Shown one piece after another: positions 53,676 through 61,579 of a stretch of 64,000 bases of DNA (positions within the stretch are counted from its first letter, which is position 1; the number at the start of each line of letters is the position of its first letter). This DNA is from an uncultured Algibacter sp. (GTDB lineage: Bacteria; Bacteroidota; Bacteroidia; Flavobacteriales; Flavobacteriaceae). Where the stretch lies: positions 242,668 to 306,667 of the forward strand of contig NZ_CANKXG010000004.1 of assembly GCF_947487575.1 (NCBI RefSeq). The letters run 5' to 3'. The translations under genes and the position numbers were made by a program. The notes beneath the pieces are model-generated. The model did no database searches. It saw nothing but the letters and a program-made list of their open reading frames with translations, and had not been told where the DNA came from.

Positions 53676-54323
53676 ATGGAAAAGGATCTAAGCAATTATA
53701 GAAAATCTTACGAGAAAAGTGAACTTCTTTTAGATGAAGTGCCAGAAAACCCTTTAGAATTGTTTCAAAAGTGGTTTCATGAAGTTGATACCCATTTTGC
53801 AGAAGATGAAACTAACGCCATGACTATTTCAACCATAGGATTAGATGGTTTTCCGAAGAATAGGGTAGTGCTATTAAAAAAATATACTTACGAAGGTTTT
53901 ATATTTTATACCAATTATGAAAGTGAAAAAGGGAAGGCTATTGAAGCTAACCCAAATGTTTGTTTGTCCTTCTTTTGGCATGGGGCAGAAAGACAAATCA
54001 TTATAAAAGGTAAAGTCGAAAAAATTGCTGATAATTTAAGTGATGGTTATTTTGAATCTAGACCACGCGGTAGTCAATTAGGAGCCATAGTATCCAACCA
54101 AAGCGAAGTTGTTAAAAATAGACAACAGCTTGAAGATAAACTCAAAAAAACAGAAAAACAATACCAAGGAAAAGAAATTCTTAGACCAGACCATTGGGGA
54201 GGCTATATAGTAAAACCAGTAGAAATAGAATTTTGGCAAGGCCGTCCAAATAGATTGCATGATCGTATTCGTTACGAACTTCAGGTTGATTATAACTGGA
54301 AAATAAATCGTTTATCTCCTTAA
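53676..54323 (+). CDS. pdxH: Pyridoxamine 5'-phosphate oxidase
   Basis: A 215-residue protein. I chose the ATG at 53676 because MEKDLSNYRKSYEKSELL is the normal N-terminus; a longer frame from 53472 reads through the divergent gene. FMN- and substrate-binding parts are clear: NRVVLLKKY, GFIFYTNYESEKGKAIEANP, SRPRGSQLGAIVSNQS, and the C-terminal FWQGRPNRLHDR and NRLSP. It oxidises PNP and PMP to pyridoxal 5'-phosphate. The ATCGA repeats start just after its stop. Confidence 0.95.
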   Translation: MEKDLSNYRKSYEKSELLLDEVPENPLELFQKWFHEVDTHFAEDETNAMTISTIGLDGFPKNRVVLLKKYTYEGFIFYTNYESEKGKAIEANPNVCLSFFWHGAERQIIIKGKVEKIADNLSDGYFESRPRGSQLGAIVSNQSEVVKNRQQLEDKLKKTEKQYQGKEILRPDHWGGYIVKPVEIEFWQGRPNRLHDRIRYELQVDYNWKINRLSP

Positions 54324-54326
54324 AAC

Positions 54327-54424
54327 ATCGACTAAATACATATTTAATTGCATCAATAGTGTGATTCATCGATTAAAAACATATAAAATCGACAAACAAC
54401 ATGTTTTTTATCGATTTTAACACT
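54327..54424. promoter_or_regulatory. Array of 15-base ATCGAY direct repeats upstream of the CAP-domain gene
   Basis: Copies at 54327 (ATCGACTAAATACAT), 54368 (ATCGATTAAAAACAT), 54388 (ATCGACAAACAACAT) and a weaker one at 54410 (ATCGATTTTAACACT). The spacings (41, 20, 22 bases) are close to whole helical turns. The array ends 67 bases before the CAP-domain gene. It looks like a set of protein-binding sites. Confidence 0.5.
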
Positions 54425-54490
54425 TCATTAACATTTACTTCAAGGCTAGGCGGTTAATTTTACATAACCAAATCTAAATAAACTTAACCT

Positions 54491-54988
54491 ATGAAGTTGT
54501 TTACTAATCTACCATTTATGGTATTTCTAGTTGTTTTTAGCCTGTCTTCATGTACAACGGACAACCTTGATGATAAGGCAGAGACTATGGAACTAAGCCT
54601 CATTAATCCTGAGAAAAAAGCTATTGAAGTTGAAATTCTAGAACTTTTAAACAATCACAGGTTGTCATTAGGTTTAAATCCATTAGAGGAAATGACTATT
54701 GTAAAATCTGTGGCTCATAGTCATACAGATTATATGGTTGACAATGATCAAGTATCACATCATAATTTTTTCACACGAAGTGACTATTTAAAATCTAAAG
54801 CTGGCGCAAAGAAAGTTTCAGAAAATGTAGCTTTTGGGTATAGTTCGGCAGAAGCTGTAGTAAGAGCATGGATAAGAAGCGAAGCACATAAAGAAAATTT
54901 AGAAGGCGACTATACAAATTTTGATATATCAGCAGAAAAAAATGCAGAAGGCAGATGGTATTTTACTAATATCTTCATACAGAAATAA
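54491..54988 (+). CDS. CAP (SCP/PR1)-domain lipoprotein
   Basis: A 165-residue protein with a lipoprotein signal (MKLFTNLPFMVFLVVFSLSSC, lipobox cysteine at residue 21). Residues about 50-165 are a CAP domain: NNHRLSLGLNPLEE, the cavity histidine in AHSHTDYM, FTRSDYLKSKA, SENVAFGYSSAE and AHKENLEGDYTNF. CAP proteins bind small hydrophobic ligands or act on the cell surface; the role here is unknown. It stands alone behind the ATCGAY array, with a hairpin terminator about 110 bases downstream, so its control is probably separate. Confidence 0.85.
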   Translation: MKLFTNLPFMVFLVVFSLSSCTTDNLDDKAETMELSLINPEKKAIEVEILELLNNHRLSLGLNPLEEMTIVKSVAHSHTDYMVDNDQVSHHNFFTRSDYLKSKAGAKKVSENVAFGYSSAEAVVRAWIRSEAHKENLEGDYTNFDISAEKNAEGRWYFTNIFIQK

Positions 54989-55096
54989 TAGTATTTAAGT
55001 AATAACACTGTATAACCTCTTATTGACTGATTAATAGCTATAATAAAATCAATTTGGTTATAATAGTAACGCAATTGTTATTAAACTTAACATTAG

Positions 55097-55129
55097 AAAA
55101 CATCCTCTCAGGTACTGAGATGATGTTTT
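55097..55129 (+). terminator. Hairpin terminator downstream of the CAP-domain gene
   Basis: Arms 55097-55111 and 55115-55129 pair over 15 positions with a single mismatch (AAAACATC/GATGTTTT plus TCTCAG/CTGAGA) around a 3-base loop, with T at the end. The rest of the 335-base gap (54989-55323) shows no gene that I can support. Confidence 0.7.
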
Positions 55130-55323
55130 ATTTAAATCTCTTCATAATTTTTGTCATTTATACATAACCAAAAAGAATTAGATTGGAGATTAAAATGAGT
55201 TGCAAATCTTTATTATTTCGTATTGTGATTTTCTAATGCTATTTCTAGTGTGAGTATATTGGTTAAAGCCCGTTTAGTTTAACATTTTAAGTCATATTTG
55301 ATAGAGATTTTTTCTAACAAAAA

Positions 55324-55692
55324 TTATTTTACTGTTATCGTGCCTTTTCTATATAAATCTAAAGCACTATTTAATAACGATTTAACAGTTTTTATTGGAA
55401 TATCACGGTTTGGGTTAACTCTAAAGATTTTCATGCGCTTACGAGTACCTATTTCCAATTCTGGATGATTTAAATGCTCACCTTCAACAAAAAGCATATA
55501 AGGTTCTTCTGTTTTCTTATCTACCCATAAATAGCAAAACATTTTCTTTTTAAAGCAGAAACAAGGCATACCATATTTTGTTGTTTCGGTTATGTTTTTA
55601 TCTTGTTTTAAAATAATATCTCGCAAGGTTAATAAACAGCTTTTGTTTGGTTCTGATTTATTAAAATAAAAGTTATTTTTAAGAGTATTCAT
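55324..55692 (-). CDS. DUF1801 domain-containing protein
   Basis: A 122-residue soluble protein. The stretch ITETTKYGMPCFCFKKKMFC is the core of DUF1801 (YdhG-like), with KTEEPYMLFVEGEHLNHPEL following. The fold is known from structural genomics; the role is not. It starts 20 bases after the stop of the metallo-beta-lactamase-fold lipoprotein gene on the same strand, so the two may share a message. Confidence 0.8.
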   Translation of the reverse strand: MNTLKNNFYFNKSEPNKSCLLTLRDIILKQDKNITETTKYGMPCFCFKKKMFCYLWVDKKTEEPYMLFVEGEHLNHPELEIGTRKRMKIFRVNPNRDIPIKTVKSLLNSALDLYRKGTITVK

Positions 55693-55712
55693 AATTTAAA
55701 TTAACAGTTAAT

Positions 55713-56687
55713 CTACAAATCAAAAACATCATTAACTTTTCCGATTCTAAAACCTAATTTTTCTACTATTTTGGCTTCACTACTATTTGAATTAATTACA
55801 GGATTGGTATGATTAAAATGAATAAAAATTACTTTATTCTTTTCATAACTGTTTAAGTTTTTAAACTCTTCTAGGCTTTCAATAATAAAAGGGTGAGGAA
55901 TTTCAGAAATATCTCTGTTATCTATTTCTTTTCCACTATAAAAAGTAGCATCTAAAAAAGCATAATCTACTTTTTTAATTTCTTCAATAATATCTTTATC
56001 CCACTTATGCCATTTATCAATATCTGGAATGAATAATGCGCTTCTATTTGGGCCATTAATTTTATAACCTACAGTTTCAGAATATTCATCTCTATGTGGT
56101 ACTAAAAATGGAGTTACTTGAATAGAACTTGACAATTGAATGGCTTTTTCATTTTCCATTTCATTTATTAGAATATTTTCTCTTGCAATAAGTTGACTCC
56201 ACGGGCCATTATTAATTAGAAATTCCTTCATTCTTGGCATCGCATAAACTGGTATACTCTTAGCATCCATAGCTTCTTTACCCAGAAACATTAAGCCCGT
56301 ATAATGGCCAATATGTGCATGAGTTAAAAAGATACCGTCAACAATTTCTTTATTACTTTTTGTTTCATATTTAGTAAGCATTTTTGTTTGCTTCACTATA
56401 TCTGGAGTTGCTTCAAATAAATAGGTTTCGCTATTCGGAACATCAATGAGCCCTAAAGAAACTACTTGTCTATTATTATCGATGTTTTCAAATAAATTTA
56501 CACAGCATGATTTATTACAACCTATTTGCGGAGAACCTGCATCTTGAATCGTTCCGAGTATAACAATGGAACTGCTGTTTATATTTTTCTCTTTGATGTT
56601 TTCTTCTTCAGAAGTATTTATTGTAGGCTTTTTGTTTGAACAAGAAAAAATAAAAACTAGAATTAAAAGGATGTTAAAACTTCTCAT
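55713..56687 (-). CDS. Metallo-beta-lactamase-fold lipoprotein, PqqB-like
   Basis: A 324-residue protein with a lipoprotein signal (MRSFNILLILVFIFSC, lipobox cysteine at residue 16). The mature part begins SSIVILGTIQDAGSPQIGC, typical of PqqB-like proteins, with a metal motif THAHIGHYTGL and later FIHFNHTNP. A cluster of cysteines (IGCNKSCC) lies near residue 60. True PQQ synthesis is unlikely, since no other pqq gene is nearby and this copy is anchored outside. It is probably a hydrolase on the cell surface or in the periplasm. Confidence 0.8.
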   Translation of the reverse strand: MRSFNILLILVFIFSCSNKKPTINTSEEENIKEKNINSSSIVILGTIQDAGSPQIGCNKSCCVNLFENIDNNRQVVSLGLIDVPNSETYLFEATPDIVKQTKMLTKYETKSNKEIVDGIFLTHAHIGHYTGLMFLGKEAMDAKSIPVYAMPRMKEFLINNGPWSQLIARENILINEMENEKAIQLSSSIQVTPFLVPHRDEYSETVGYKINGPNRSALFIPDIDKWHKWDKDIIEEIKKVDYAFLDATFYSGKEIDNRDISEIPHPFIIESLEEFKNLNSYEKNKVIFIHFNHTNPVINSNSSEAKIVEKLGFRIGKVNDVFDL

Positions 56688-56766
56688 TTTTTATATCTAA
56701 AATATCTTAATAATAAGCATCTAATTTAAGAATTAAAATTAATGATTTAGATACTTCACATTCTAA

Positions 56767-56802
56767 AACAAAAAACCACCAAAAGAAATTTTCCTTTGAT
56801 GG
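56767..56802 (-). terminator. Terminator at the end of the T9SS cluster
   Basis: Arms CCACCAAAAGAAA (56776-56788) and TTTCCTTTGATGG (56790-56802) pair with two G-U type mismatches, followed on the minus strand by a T-run (A at 56770-56775). It lies 25 bases past the stop of the second OmpA/PD40 gene. Confidence 0.7.
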
Positions 56803-56826
56803 CACTATAATTAAGTTAGGTTTCTA

Positions 56827-58563
56827 TTATTCCATTTTAACAATTACAAATTGTGTACGCCTGTTTAACTGGTGTTGCGTTTCTGTACATTTTGAAGTAT
56901 TACCACAGTTATTGGTTAATTTTTCTTCTCCGTAGCCTTTATAACTTAAAATCCTATATGGTTTAACACCTTTATTTACTAAGTATTTATATGCATTATT
57001 TGCTCTTTCTTGAGAAAGTTTGTAATTGTAATTTACAGGACCTCTAGAATCTGAATATGACTCAATTTTAATTGTCATAGTTGGATGTAGGGTCAACATT
57101 ATGTTTACAATACTATCTAATTCTTGAATATCTTCATCTCTAATTTTAAAACTATTATAATTGTAATAAATAGGAGATAGGACTATCAGTTCTGGTGTTT
57201 CTAAAACCACTTTATCTGTATCATTATTAGTTTTAGCTACATCATCAATCATTTCGTTTTTAGTATCATCTACAGTATTTTGAAGCTGTGATTGTGTTTT
57301 TCTATCATATGCATAAATATCATCACTACCAGCGCCACCTTTTCTATTGGATGCGAAATATCCAGATAAACCATCTGAATTCATGAAAAATGAAAAATCA
57401 TCTTTACTTGAATTTACAGGAGTTCCTAAATTTATAATACTAACAATATTTTTATTTTCATCTGAAACAGTGCCATAAATATCTAACAAACCTAACCCTG
57501 GATGACCATCTGAAGAAAAGAAAAGTGCACCTTCACTATTAATAAATGGAAACTTTTCATTTTTATTTGTGTTTACAATAGACCCAAGATTTTTTGGTTT
57601 CCCAAAAGAACCATTATTAATATCTACATAATAAATATCTGAACCTCCTTTACCTCCTGATTTATCTGAGGCAAAATAGAGCTTTGTTTCATCGGCACTT
57701 AAAGCTGGATGAGCATTTGAATAATGATTACTATTAAAAGGTAATTCTTTAATATTTTCCCATTTGCCATCAACTAATGAAGCCTTATAAATTTTTAAGT
57801 TTGAAATACCTTCACCGTTTCTGCCTAAAACATTTTTTATAAAGTCTGTTCTAGAAAAATACATGGTTTTACCATCTTTAGTTATAGTAAGTGGTCCATC
57901 ATGGTATACTGAATTTACTTTTCCTTTAAGTTTTGATTTATTTCCTTTAAGACTATCTTTTGAGGTTTTATTAATAGCATAAATATTCAAAAAAGGTTCT
58001 TCATCCCATGCATTAAGGTGTTTTTTAAAATCACCCTCATCTCTTGCTGATGCAAAATAGATTTTTTCACCATGTTGATAGGCACCAAAATCACTAAACT
58101 TAGAATTGAATTTTACGTCTTTTAAAAAGTATTGCTTTTTCGCGTTGAAAATAGCATTTAAAAAATCTGAATCTTTTGAAAATAATTTCTCTTGAATATT
58201 ACCACCAGCTTCTTTATACTGTTTCATCCATGTTCTAGACGTTTCATAATCTTTTATACCACGCAATGCTTGAGAATAATTATAATAATACTCAATAGGG
58301 ACGTGGTTTTGTTTAACCGCCTTTTCATAATAAACTACAGCACTATCTGGATTTCTCAGGTAGGCATAACTATCGGCAAGCTGCCTGATAGCATAATCTG
58401 TGTTAATACCCTCATTGATTAAATCATGATAAGCATTTGACGCTTGAACAAAAGCAAAGTTGTTAAATAAATTATCTGCTTTTTTTTGCATATCATTTTG
58501 CGAAAACACACAAAAAGTGATAAGCAAGAGGGTGCTTGTTATTATGTCGTTTTTTAATTTCAT
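56827..58563 (-). CDS. OmpA-family/PD40 T9SS-associated protein, short paralogue
   Basis: A 578-residue exported protein (signal ending CVFSQ). Domains in order: TPR-like N-terminal region (about 25-135), PD40/WD40-like beta-propeller repeats (about 150-415, for example GPLTITKDGKTMYFSR and GSDDIYAYDR), and a C-terminal OmpA peptidoglycan-binding domain (about 460-578: ESYSDSRG, LSQERANNAYKYL, NRRTQF). It closely parallels the next gene but lacks that gene's carboxypeptidase-regulatory-like module. Such proteins tie T9SS or adhesin complexes to peptidoglycan. It follows its paralogue by 68 bases. Confidence 0.85.
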   Translation of the reverse strand: MKLKNDIITSTLLLITFCVFSQNDMQKKADNLFNNFAFVQASNAYHDLINEGINTDYAIRQLADSYAYLRNPDSAVVYYEKAVKQNHVPIEYYYNYSQALRGIKDYETSRTWMKQYKEAGGNIQEKLFSKDSDFLNAIFNAKKQYFLKDVKFNSKFSDFGAYQHGEKIYFASARDEGDFKKHLNAWDEEPFLNIYAINKTSKDSLKGNKSKLKGKVNSVYHDGPLTITKDGKTMYFSRTDFIKNVLGRNGEGISNLKIYKASLVDGKWENIKELPFNSNHYSNAHPALSADETKLYFASDKSGGKGGSDIYYVDINNGSFGKPKNLGSIVNTNKNEKFPFINSEGALFFSSDGHPGLGLLDIYGTVSDENKNIVSIINLGTPVNSSKDDFSFFMNSDGLSGYFASNRKGGAGSDDIYAYDRKTQSQLQNTVDDTKNEMIDDVAKTNNDTDKVVLETPELIVLSPIYYNYNSFKIRDEDIQELDSIVNIMLTLHPTMTIKIESYSDSRGPVNYNYKLSQERANNAYKYLVNKGVKPYRILSYKGYGEEKLTNNCGNTSKCTETQHQLNRRTQFVIVKME

Positions 58564-58631
58564 TGGGGTCTTATTTAATTAAAAAATCCTATGATAATAT
58601 GTATTATTTACGCAATTAGGTGTTGCGCTAT

Positions 58632-60623
58632 CTATTCCATTCTTACTACAATAAATTGTGTACGTCTGTTTAATTGATGTTTTTCTTCATCGCAAGATAC
58701 ACCATCGGCGCATTCATTTATTAACCTACGTTCACCATAACCTTTATATTCTGTAATGTTTGATGAGTTTACACCTTTAGATATTAAATAGTTATAGGTT
58801 GATTTAGCTCTATTAGTAGATAAGATGTCATTGTATTCAAAAGTTCCGCGAGAATCTGTATGAGCTTCAATTCGAATTACCATTTCTGGGTAGTCCTCTG
58901 TCATAAGTTTTACTATTTTATCTAACTCAAGGGCATATTCTTTAAGAATGTTATACTTTTCGAAATCAAAATAAATAGGCTTAAGTTGTGCACCTTTTAC
59001 AGATGTAGAATCGCCTCCAACCAAGTTATTTTCGTAATCTAAATTGTTGGTATTTAATTCTGCAAGTTTAACAACATTTTGTACTGGGTTTAATAATAAA
59101 TTACCAGAAATCGTTATTAATTCAGTCTGAATATTTTTAGAGGTAAACTCTCTATAATCTTCAATATATTTATCTTGATTTGCAACAATTTTATAGTCTT
59201 TGTTTCTATCGATGTTTATCTGGTAATACCCGTTTTCATCAGTCTCCATAAAGGCTATTTGATTGTCTTTATCATCAAATAAGGTGATTTTAGCTTTAGG
59301 AATTGGATTTGTGTTAATAGCATCTGTAACTACACCTTCAACGTGAAGTACAGGCTCCCTATGAAATGCATAAATATCATCACTACCACGACCGCCTTGG
59401 CGGTTTGATGCAAAATAGCCCGTAATACCATTTTGATTCATGGTAAACGCAAAATCGTCTTTATTGGAGTTAACAGGAATACCTAAGTTTATAACATCAA
59501 CAATGCTTTCTTCATCCTCACCTTTAATGGTTGCATAAATATCTAACAAACCTAAGCCTGTATGACCATCTGAAGAAAAGAATAGAACACCTTCATTATT
59601 TATAAAAGGAAATCCTTCAGCATCTTCTGTATTGATAATATCTCCAAGGTTTTGAATATTCCCTAAGGAACCATCTTGAGCAATATCAACTGTCCATATA
59701 TCTGAACCACCATAAGTTCCAGGTCTATCAGATGTAAAGTATAATTTTGTTTCATCTGTATTTAATGCAGCATGTTGCGTAGAAAATTCATCACCATTAA
59801 TAGAAAGGTCTTCTATATTAGTCCACAAGCTATCCACTTTGGTAGCACGATAAATTTTCATATTGGTAAGCCCTTTTTTATCTTTTAACTCTATATCATC
59901 TTTAAAGTTATTTCTAGAAAAATACATGGTTTTTCCATCTTTAGTGATTGTAACTGGACCATCATGGTAAATAGAATTCACCTCACCTTTAACCTTGGCA
60001 GTGTGGTCTACATTTCTTCTTGTACCAGCTTTGGCCACATAAACATCTAAAAAAGGCTGTTCATTCCACCCATATAAACGTTCAATGGAAACACCTTCGT
60101 CTCTGGCAGAAGCAAAATACACTTTTCCATCATGCTCAAAAGCGCCAAAATCACTAAACTTAGAATTGAAGCGTACTCTATCTAAAAAGTATTGCTGTTT
60201 TGCACCGAATACACTCGTAATAAAATTGAGGTCTTTAGAAAAATCATTGGTATTTACTACACCACCTGAATCTTTATAGCGCTGAAGCCATATTTGAGAT
60301 TCTTCGTATTTTTTCATACCACGAAGTGATTGCGCATATTTATAATAATATTCTACAGGTACATCTTTTTGCTTAACTGCACTTTTATAAAATCTAGATG
60401 CGTTTCTTGGGTCTCGTAAAAGTGCATAACTATCAGCAAGTTTTCGAGTAGCATAGTCTCTATTATAGTTATCCTGAACAAGTTCTCTATATAGCTTTGC
60501 TGCTTTAACAAAAGAAAATTTATTGAATAATGTATCGGCTCTTTTTTGTTTTCTCTGTTGCGGAAACATTGAAAGACTAAACATTAAAGCCATACAAACT
60601 AATATGTAATTTTTTGTATTCAT
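58632..60623 (-). CDS. OmpA-family/PD40 T9SS-associated protein with a CarboxypepD_reg-like insert
   Basis: A 663-residue exported protein. After the signal peptide (about 1-22) come TPR-like repeats (about 27-130), PD40 propeller repeats (about 145-425), a carboxypeptidase-regulatory-like module (about 428-500: VEGVVTDAINTNPIPKAKIT) and an OmpA domain (about 545-663: EAHTDSRGTFEYND, NRRTQFIVV). It starts 12 bases after the PorP/SprF gene, an order seen with many T9SS adhesins. It probably anchors the adhesin and SprF-like complex to the cell wall. Its paralogue follows. Confidence 0.88.
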   Translation of the reverse strand: MNTKNYILVCMALMFSLSMFPQQRKQKRADTLFNKFSFVKAAKLYRELVQDNYNRDYATRKLADSYALLRDPRNASRFYKSAVKQKDVPVEYYYKYAQSLRGMKKYEESQIWLQRYKDSGGVVNTNDFSKDLNFITSVFGAKQQYFLDRVRFNSKFSDFGAFEHDGKVYFASARDEGVSIERLYGWNEQPFLDVYVAKAGTRRNVDHTAKVKGEVNSIYHDGPVTITKDGKTMYFSRNNFKDDIELKDKKGLTNMKIYRATKVDSLWTNIEDLSINGDEFSTQHAALNTDETKLYFTSDRPGTYGGSDIWTVDIAQDGSLGNIQNLGDIINTEDAEGFPFINNEGVLFFSSDGHTGLGLLDIYATIKGEDEESIVDVINLGIPVNSNKDDFAFTMNQNGITGYFASNRQGGRGSDDIYAFHREPVLHVEGVVTDAINTNPIPKAKITLFDDKDNQIAFMETDENGYYQINIDRNKDYKIVANQDKYIEDYREFTSKNIQTELITISGNLLLNPVQNVVKLAELNTNNLDYENNLVGGDSTSVKGAQLKPIYFDFEKYNILKEYALELDKIVKLMTEDYPEMVIRIEAHTDSRGTFEYNDILSTNRAKSTYNYLISKGVNSSNITEYKGYGERRLINECADGVSCDEEKHQLNRRTQFIVVRME

Positions 60624-60635
60624 AGGGAATTAATC

Positions 60636-61562
60636 TTAGAAATATCTAGGTGATTTTAATTTAGAACTCAAAAATTTAAATTCGTACATAAGCAGTATTT
60701 CATGCGTTCCGGGTGTAAAGTCTGCAATTTCAGATATTGGTTTTTCATAGGCATAACCAATACGTAATTGTCTGGACACTTGAAAATCAACAATCCCACC
60801 AAAAGCTTGAGTTAGTTCATTAATTCTATACGAGCCACCAATCCAGAACTTTTCATTAAACAAGAAGTTTCCAGTTAAATCATATGATGCAGGGGCACCA
60901 TTTGTGGCTTTTATTAAAGCTGCGGGTTTAAATTTTATATTTTTAGTTAAATCAATAACGCCTCCAGCTGTAAAATAATAGCTTATGCGATCTAAAGCTT
61001 CAAAATCATTTGCATTATTTGCATCATTATTTAAAATTCTTGGAGCAGATAAACTTGCATAAACTCTATTAGTGCTCCAGTAAACACCAGCACCAATATT
61101 TGGAGCCCATCTATCTTCAGTTCCATAAATTAAAGGATCAAATTCATTGTCTTTGTCTAAACGGAAATTTGTATCAAAACTAAATTGTGTAAATCCTGCT
61201 TTTAAACCAAAAGCTAATTTTCCATCTCTTCCTGTTGGAATACTATAAGAAAAATCACCATATAAATATGTGAAATTTTGAGGACCTAAATCATCTTGAA
61301 TTAACGACAAACCTACACCTATTCTATCATTTCGAAGTGGAGTATGAATAGAAAGTGTTTGCGTTATTGGTCCTCCTTTAAAACCAACCCATTGGCTTCT
61401 GTGTAAACCTACAATACTTAAAACCTCTCTACTTCCTGCATAAGCTGGATTTATTGAGACTGTATTATACATATACTGTGTAAATTGTGGCAATTGTTGT
61501 GCAATTCCAACCGTACAGCTTAACAACGCAATAGCTATTATATTATATTTTAAAAATTTCAT
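60636..61562 (-). CDS. PorP/SprF family T9SS outer membrane protein
   Basis: A 308-residue protein. After the signal peptide (ending GIAQ) comes QLPQFTQYMYNTVSINPAYA, the hallmark start of PorP/SprF proteins, followed by a barrel with SQWVGFKGGP and QTLSIHTPL. In Flavobacterium SprF is needed to deliver the adhesin SprB to the surface. Here it lies 17 bases after the giant adhesin and 12 before the OmpA protein, so it is probably dedicated to that adhesin. Confidence 0.92.
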   Translation of the reverse strand: MKFLKYNIIAIALLSCTVGIAQQLPQFTQYMYNTVSINPAYAGSREVLSIVGLHRSQWVGFKGGPITQTLSIHTPLRNDRIGVGLSLIQDDLGPQNFTYLYGDFSYSIPTGRDGKLAFGLKAGFTQFSFDTNFRLDKDNEFDPLIYGTEDRWAPNIGAGVYWSTNRVYASLSAPRILNNDANNANDFEALDRISYYFTAGGVIDLTKNIKFKPAALIKATNGAPASYDLTGNFLFNEKFWIGGSYRINELTQAFGGIVDFQVSRQLRIGYAYEKPISEIADFTPGTHEILLMYEFKFLSSKLKSPRYF

Positions 61563-61579
61563 AGGTTAAGGTTAAGTTG

